The notes under the pieces are model-generated. The model worked only from the letters and a program-made list of their open reading frames with translations, did not search any database and was not told the origin of the DNA. Positions 58,510 to 64,000 of a stretch of 64,000 nt of DNA are shown piece by piece; position 1 is the stretch's first letter; each line of letters starts with the position of its first letter. The DNA comes from Andrena cerasifolii. Lineage: Eukaryota > Arthropoda > Insecta > Hymenoptera > Andrenidae. The stretch is from contig NC_135118.1 of assembly GCF_050908995.1 (NCBI RefSeq), positions 4,712,001 to 4,776,000 of the forward strand. Reading direction: 5' to 3'. The translations under genes and the position numbers were made by a program.

Positions 58510-59598
58510 CGAGCTTCCACTCCGACAACGTTTTGGAGCGTTCGATCTCGGACGAACTCGCCCATGCGAACGGCGACGTTGACTCGCAGTAAACATAACA
58601 AGGAATCTGCATAAATATTGAAAGCAATCTTCGAAAAATTCTGAGAAAGAGCCGCGACAGCCTTTATTCCCCAGTCCTGTTTTACTGCGCCATAAATTGA
58701 AGAAGTTATAAAATCTTTATTCGAGTCACGTCGGGCATCGCTCGGCAGCGCTCGCCGATGATTTTTTTTCGTTCACGCTCGGCGCGGTGCTGATGCGCTC
58801 GCGTCGAAATTTTCTACGTTTTCCAAGGCGCACCCGAGGCAGCGTGACAAATTGGGAGAGAGAGAAAGCCGGGTCGATCGGCGCTTTTCTCTGACGCCAG
58901 AGCAATTACACATTACACGTACCTACATTATATGCCTGGCAGCTCATCGCCCACCCCGCCCTGGGCCTCGCGTTCCCCTCGGCAATAATCATTATATTTT
59001 ATCGCGAGCCTAATCAAATTTTATTCCTGGTGCGTGGCACCGGTTAGAGTGAAACTCTCGGTTTCGAAACGCACGCAATCTTTGATAACGGAGAAGCCGA
59101 CTTTCCAGCGGGGAGCTATCAGCGCCGGCTCGCCGAGGAGAAGGCTTTCTAGCCACGGAACGAGAGACCTCTCTAGGTTACCCATCGCCAACGGAGCTCC
59201 GATTGGAGGTCCCCGAGGCGCCGCGATATAGGAATTGACGGCTTCGCCCGATTAGCAGCGTGAGGGTGGAAACTGAGATCGATCGAGTTTTGGGGAACGA
59301 TCCAGCCGGGGGACAGTTTTGCGATACAGTCCCGCCGCCTGGCCGACAGGCCGCGGACAGACGAATGGAGGAGGAGTCGTGTAGAGCTCTACGGTGCTGA
59401 CAACTAAGGGGGTGGTGCGCCGGCTCGTAATGCGGCTGACAAGCGACTAAGCACCGTCTAACATTCGGCTTGACTGCATATTAATAGATCCTAATATACG
59501 CGTCGCTCGCCACCGTTCTGTCCGCCCGGCGTTTGTTCCGCGAGCCACAGCAGCCGCAGACGATGCTCTGGCCAGCGTGTCCGCCTGGACGGGACAGG
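58510..59598. other. Gene-free GC-rich unique DNA
   Basis: No gene, RNA gene or repeat is recognised. Short frames exist but overlap and show no domain. Confidence 0.4.
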
Positions 59599-60024
59599 TA
59601 TAGTGCCTATCCGAGATATAGTGACTTAGGTGCGAAGTCCCTCAGCGGGGTCTTACCCGACACCAGGTACTGGCTGCTAAACGCGCTCCCCTACTACCTC
59701 CTGCTGGACTATATTTAGAGAAGACCAGGACAAACCGGGGCCCTACCAGAAAATAAAACAGAAATTGAAGACGGTTTATCGTTATTAAAATTTTTAATAG
59801 CCAGTAGCAAAGCTTAATTGATGTCTTTTAATAATGATAAACCGTATCTTGAATTTCTGTTTTATTTTCTGTTAGGGCCCCGGTTTTGTCCTGGTCTTCT
59901 CTAAGTACAGTCCTGCAAGAGGTAGTAGGGGGCACGTTTAGCAGCCAGTACCCAGCAGGTTGTCGGGTGAGACTCCGCTGAGGGACTTCGCACCTAAGTC
60001 ACTATATCTCGGATAGGCACTATA
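59599..60024. repeat. Long GC-rich hairpin, arms about 195 bp
   Basis: The left arm (59599-59790) begins TATAGTGCCTATCCGAGATA and the right arm (59825-60024) is its near-perfect inverse. Key shared blocks are GACTTAGGTGCGAAGTCCCT, AGAGAAGACCAGGACAAA and AGAAAATAAAACAGAAATT. Differences are scattered single changes and a few short gaps, and the loop is only about 34 bp. The 61-codon frame over the left arm is not convincing. If transcribed it would fold into a long double-stranded RNA. No target duplication was seen outside the ends. Confidence 0.85.
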
Positions 60025-61230
60025 GATCGTACCGAAAAACTCGGACAGTCGTACAGAATCGCCAGGCGACTCGCTAGGTAGCAACAGAGAGGTTGGTTCT
60101 CAGCGTGTCTCCGTGTACATACAAATCTCTTAATAGCGGCGATACACCGAGCAACCAACGACGCCGATCCACTTCGTAAACTGGACGACGCTCCGGGGCC
60201 TATCCGCGTTGCAAATGAGCCGATAATGGCAACCTTATACGCGTGCCAGCCGATAACGACACTCTAGTTTACGAATTTGACCGACAATAATGGCGGTCGG
60301 CGTCGAGAGGGAAGCCGATAGGCGCTGATAGTTTCCCGCGGAGCCGATCGTTGGGATCTACTTTGTGTAATCTCTTGCGCGCGGCCACTATCTGCCTAGC
60401 GGGTCGGCCACTCTCCGGATTGACTTATAGTAATAATCCAATTTGCTTGGGGACCGATAGCGACGGCGATACTCGCGTATTAGCTGGCTAGGTACCTCTG
60501 CGTATGGTACGTACACAGGGCGCGGAACAATTCGGGCGGGACGGACGGAAACGTTCGCCGGCAGTCGAGCCACCGAAAATCCCGGGATTCCGCGATCCGC
60601 GGGCGAGATGGGAAGTCGCCGAGGCGTCGAAGGAATAAATTTCCAGCGGCCAAGAGGGCGAACCTTCGCGGGTAACGAGCTTTTCTTCGGCAACTATGCG
60701 CGCAAGGGCCGGGGGAGGCAGGGGACCGGCTCGAATCGGCGGGAATTCTGAAGATTCCGAAATTCTGAGAGCCACGCGAACTTGCGGCGACTGGGCTGGT
60801 GGTTGGGCGGGGCGAGGAACGAAGCAGAACGAAAAGGACCCCCTTTGTATCTGGGAGAAAGAATTCTGAAGCGACGATGAGAGCCGCGAGCGCGGCTAAT
60901 ACAGCCAGCTAGCTAACCACTGCCAAGATCATAAATTAATCGCGCGGATTCCTCGTGTTTTTCATTGGCTCGCGAATACGCGCGGCTACCCCGATATTTT
61001 CGTATTGTCTGCCCCCACCCTTGACACCCTCCCCCTCCTCTGTTCGGCCGGTGATTCGGCGCCGATGCTGCTATTTCGGATCCGCAATAGGCGTTCACGA
61101 GAAATATGCAAATGCAGAGGGACCGGCAGTGGTGCACGAATTCTCACGAATCAACAACCGGCCCCGGGGATCATCGTCGTACTGTCGGTCGATGATCCCA
61201 GGTGACTATTGATAGACCGATTTATCGTGT
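60025..61230. other. Gene-free GC-rich stretch with AATTTGC repeats
   Basis: Between 60,187 and 60,450 there are units related to those at 55.3 kb, for example TCTACTTTGTGTAATCTC near 60357 and ATTGACTTATAGTAATAATC followed by CAATTTGC at 60419-60446. No gene is recognised in the remainder. Confidence 0.45.
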
Positions 61231-61232
61231 CA

Positions 61233-62300
61233 CGTACACACACACAGAAGGAAGATATGTGCATGCTTGGGCGAGCTTTAATACAAGCGTGCAGGGCAAA
61301 CAGCTATAGAGACAGGCGCAGAGGGAATAGGATTTTTTAGATAGACGTTGGCGGTATTGTGGCTTGAAGACTTAACCCAATCCCGATGCACATCTGGAGG
61401 CGGCAGAGCAAGAATTAAGTTCGTAGCGTAGTAGCTCAAAACGGGGGTTTATAGGCAGACACAAAGGAGATACGTGCAATGTTTTGGACAGGCATTGGCG
61501 CATTGTGACCCGAGTAGTTGGTACCTGATGCAGATCTATAGACAGACAAATAGGGAACGCAGGTTTCTGGGGAGACACTGATGCCAGAGTGGCTCGTTTG
61601 GTTTGTATCAGGATTAACCCAGTAGGGTGTGTTAATTTTATGGGTGAATTTGAAATTTTTGAAAAATTTAGAATCACTAGTGACAAAGTAATGCTGTTTT
61701 TAACCCTGATTATGATACTGTCTTCAGACATTGATTTAAGAGAGATTTGGCTACTTCAAATCACTGTTGAAGAAGAGTGGAAATTAAATAAGATTTAAAT
61801 ACATATTCCTGTACTGTTTAAAGTCTTTAACAGTTTTTAAAATAAAAATATGTGGAATTTGTGTTTATTACATTCACATGAGAATGTATGGAAATGTGTA
61901 TTTATTACAAAATGAAGATAATTGTAACTTTAGCAACAGATCTAGTCATATGTTATTTATGTAGTAAATTTAATGCTACTTAACGAAGTCCACCAAAGAA
62001 GCGATATCTTGTTTGCTTCTGTTGCGGTTCATAAGCTGAATTATTAAATTCTTGTTTAATAATTTCAATAATTTTCGTATTTTCCTACAACTTCAAATGA
62101 AATGTCATCTAGGCAAATAATGTATCACACACGATTTAAAGGGTAGTGGTTAATTTTAAACCTGAAATTCTACCGTTTTCCTACTAGTCGTTTTTAAAAT
62201 TGAAACAATAAAAAAATTCACACACCCTATTAACCCAGCCCAACAGATAGACACAGGGAAGTGAGAAATTTTTAGTTAAACATTGATAGCATTATGGCTC
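61233..62300. repeat. Degenerate tandem array, period about 70-88 bp, interrupted
   Basis: Units restart near 61233, 61304, 61448 and 61536 with a poor one near 61385, and again at 62243 after an insertion. The shared theme is CTATAGACAGACACAGGGAA, then a GTTTTTTGGACAG-like block and ATTGTGGCTCGA. The DNA from 61623 to 62229 is a foreign element that split the array. Confidence 0.7.
61623..62229. mobile_element. TIR element with 9-bp target duplication TTAACCCAG
   Basis: TTAACCCAG lies directly outside both ends (61614-61622 and 62230-62238), a perfect 9-bp duplication, possibly 10 bp. The ends are TAGGGTGTGTTAATTTT and, on the other strand, TAGGGTGTGTGAATTTTTTT. The 607-bp interior is AT-rich and non-coding. 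The duplication length excludes Tc1/mariner and piggyBac for this element and fits a Mutator-like or similar transposase. Confidence 0.82.
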
Positions 62301-64000
62301 GAATAGTTCCTATGGTTTCGAATTGTTTATTTGTTTATAGATCCGTGAACTCCTTAGACTTCATTTTCGTCGAACTCCTTTTTCCTGTTTTTCTGGTTAA
62401 TCGCATTTCACAACCTCTTTACATTCTTGAATGGTTTAGCTTGCATTGCCTTGTCTGTACAAAATGGCGCATTGCTGTTAATAAATATTATTACATATTA
62501 TTGTTACCTATAGACGATATGCACCAGACACCTGATTTACAGACTTCGCAGCAAAATATTGCTAGCTTCACTCGGTCGCTAAACCTTTAATTTTAAGGTT
62601 TCATGAATATTTTATAAGATTTTATGATCTCACTGGTACATTACTCATACGAGTGGTGTTTGCCTAATTTCATTTATTCACATCGATATTTTGCCGTAGT
62701 AGGACATACTTCTACGCACTCGGTCACACGAACCAGAACCATGCTTCACATTTCTGTGGTAAAACACACTTAAATTGTGGAAATTATGGAAAGTCAAAAT
62801 TTTGTTTAAATTGAACGAATTTGTCTGAATAAATTAAGAAATGTTCTGAAACACTGTTCTAAGCCGACTGATTCCTGCAGCCCGGAGTAAGGCATGTGAC
62901 GTGAGCATGCTGTATATACGAACGTAAATCGCATAAACAGCGTTTGATGTTGGATTTAAATCTGAACAAATATGAGATAATTTGGGCGGACAATAATGTA
63001 GCAGTGAAAACCGCCGACAAAGTGTTAACTTCTCTTAGTTTCTTCTCATTATGTCGGTTTAGTTCTTGCTCGTTCTTCAATCTCTTTGTGACTACATCGT
63101 ACTTGTGTATTTTATGATAGAATTCTGTTTTAAGTCTAGACTTTTCGACAGCCCTGGCTGTACTTCGCCTTTTACGGTGTAATATACCATTTCTGTTATG
63201 TGTAGCCTTAGTTGTATTTTTGAGACGAAATAATAGCGCAGTTTAGACATTCATTTGCTACTCAGGCGAGACCATACTCTGTTAAAGAATATTCGCCATA
63301 ATGCGTGAAATAGATGCTTAGAACAACAATTTCTGATCGGATCCGCGGTGCGGCGTTTGTTTGACAGAATTGTTCCAAATACGTGACAGCTAAGTTCGAA
63401 GACAAGTGTCAGTCAACGCATTAGCTGCGACACCAAGCCATCCGCAATTTAAATTTTGGTGGTTCTAAGGGGGTCGCAGATTGCTTAATTTTTTACCGTT
63501 CAGTTTACCTACGAATAGTGCCTACTTAGCACCGGTAAACTGTGCTGCTCAATAAATATATTCCACGCGTACGAACTGTAGAAGATAAAGCTTTAATTCA
63601 CAAGCTTAACTAATTTCAAACTAATTTACTAATAGAAGATTAACTTTATCGAGCGCCTGGCTTCGTCCGCAGACGTTGGTGAAAACCGCCCTCGGCCAGC
63701 GCGCAGTGGGGAAATTTCGCGATTTTATAGCCAAAAGCACAGAAGCAAATCTTTGATTTCGACAAAATAAATGCAAATGTCAATTGACGAATTAATATGA
63801 GTGTCAAATGCCACCAATTTTACTGTTAAATGTTTTAATACAAAGCTCGCGTAGACTCGTTTATGTTATTAATTAATCCAGATTTTCAAGTTGCTTCGAA
63901 TACTTATACTGTGTTATCCAAAGATCTGGAAATAAATTCAAGGCATGGATTCGATTCCTTGTGGTGCGTAAGATATCTTTTTGTCCTCGAAGTAATTGTG
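62301..64000. other. Gene-free AT-rich end of window
   Basis: I see no gene. A GGATTCGATTCC word near 63948-63959 looks like a tRNA B box, but no A box or cloverleaf accompanies it. If the 48.9-kb exon is real, this is still intron. Confidence 0.4.

Noticed and set aside
63948..63959. GGATTCGATTCC, like a tRNA T-loop/B box
   Set aside because: No A box at the right distance and no cloverleaf can be drawn around it.

Overview
The window is nuclear DNA from an insect, most probably a hymenopteran (ant, bee or wasp). That call is inference. It rests on a very gene-poor sequence that alternates between GC-rich, CpG-rich unique blocks and AT-rich transposon blocks, on insect-type Tc1, mariner, hAT, PIF/Harbinger, piggyBac-like and non-LTR elements, and on an insect mitochondrial ND6 fragment copied into the nucleus. 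There are no bacterial operons, no rRNA or tRNA genes and no CRISPR array.

Only one stretch looks like a host protein-coding gene. It is a short first coding exon on the + strand (48908-49010) that encodes MSRRKQARPSRAHLEEE... and ends at a GTAAGT splice donor. This N-terminus matches the FOG-repression / NuRD-binding motif that opens zinc-finger regulators of the SALL, BCL11, FOG/u-shaped and ZNF423/521 type. The CpG- and GAGA-rich block before it (about 47.2-48.9 kb, with TATA-like boxes) would be its promoter and 5' UTR. Everything after 49.01 kb would then be a first intron of at least 15 kb, since no further exon was recognised. The sequence from 1 to 47 kb would be intergenic DNA or regulation of the same or another gene.

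The rest is mainly mobile DNA in layers. 5.3-7.7 kb: two terminal-inverted-repeat (TIR) elements. 10.8-12.7 kb: a piggyBac-like miniature inverted-repeat element (MITE) and a truncated Tc1 transposase. 15.3-16.2 kb: a deleted PIF/Harbinger element. 18.7-19.6 kb: two hairpin repeats. 21.7-23.9 kb: a non-LTR retrotransposon remnant and a 1.3-kb TIR element. 27.5-30.1 kb: two worn tandem arrays. 31.06-32.82 kb: a head-to-head Tc1 composite carrying a piggyBac-like insert at a stop codon. 35.0-36.3 kb: a decayed mariner. 42.3-44.3 kb: a TIR element and a hAT element. 52.7-54.3 kb: an element inside an element, with mitochondrial ND6 DNA inside. 54.9-55.1 kb: a small foldback. 56.3-57.0 kb: a second copy of the same retrotransposon family, inverted. 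57.2-58.5 kb: a Harbinger-like MITE split by another TIR element. 59.6-60.0 kb: a long GC-rich hairpin. 61.2-62.3 kb: a tandem array split by an element with a 9-bp target duplication.

The most unusual pattern is a set of eight non-coding elements with unrelated interiors. They share one end design (TA followed by RGG, then a short purine-rich stretch), and in most of them an element-specific motif from the end is repeated inside. They look like different families of one poorly described group of DNA transposons. Transposase genes seen here are all broken, so nothing in the window looks able to move by itself. Coordinates were read by eye and may be off by a few bases.
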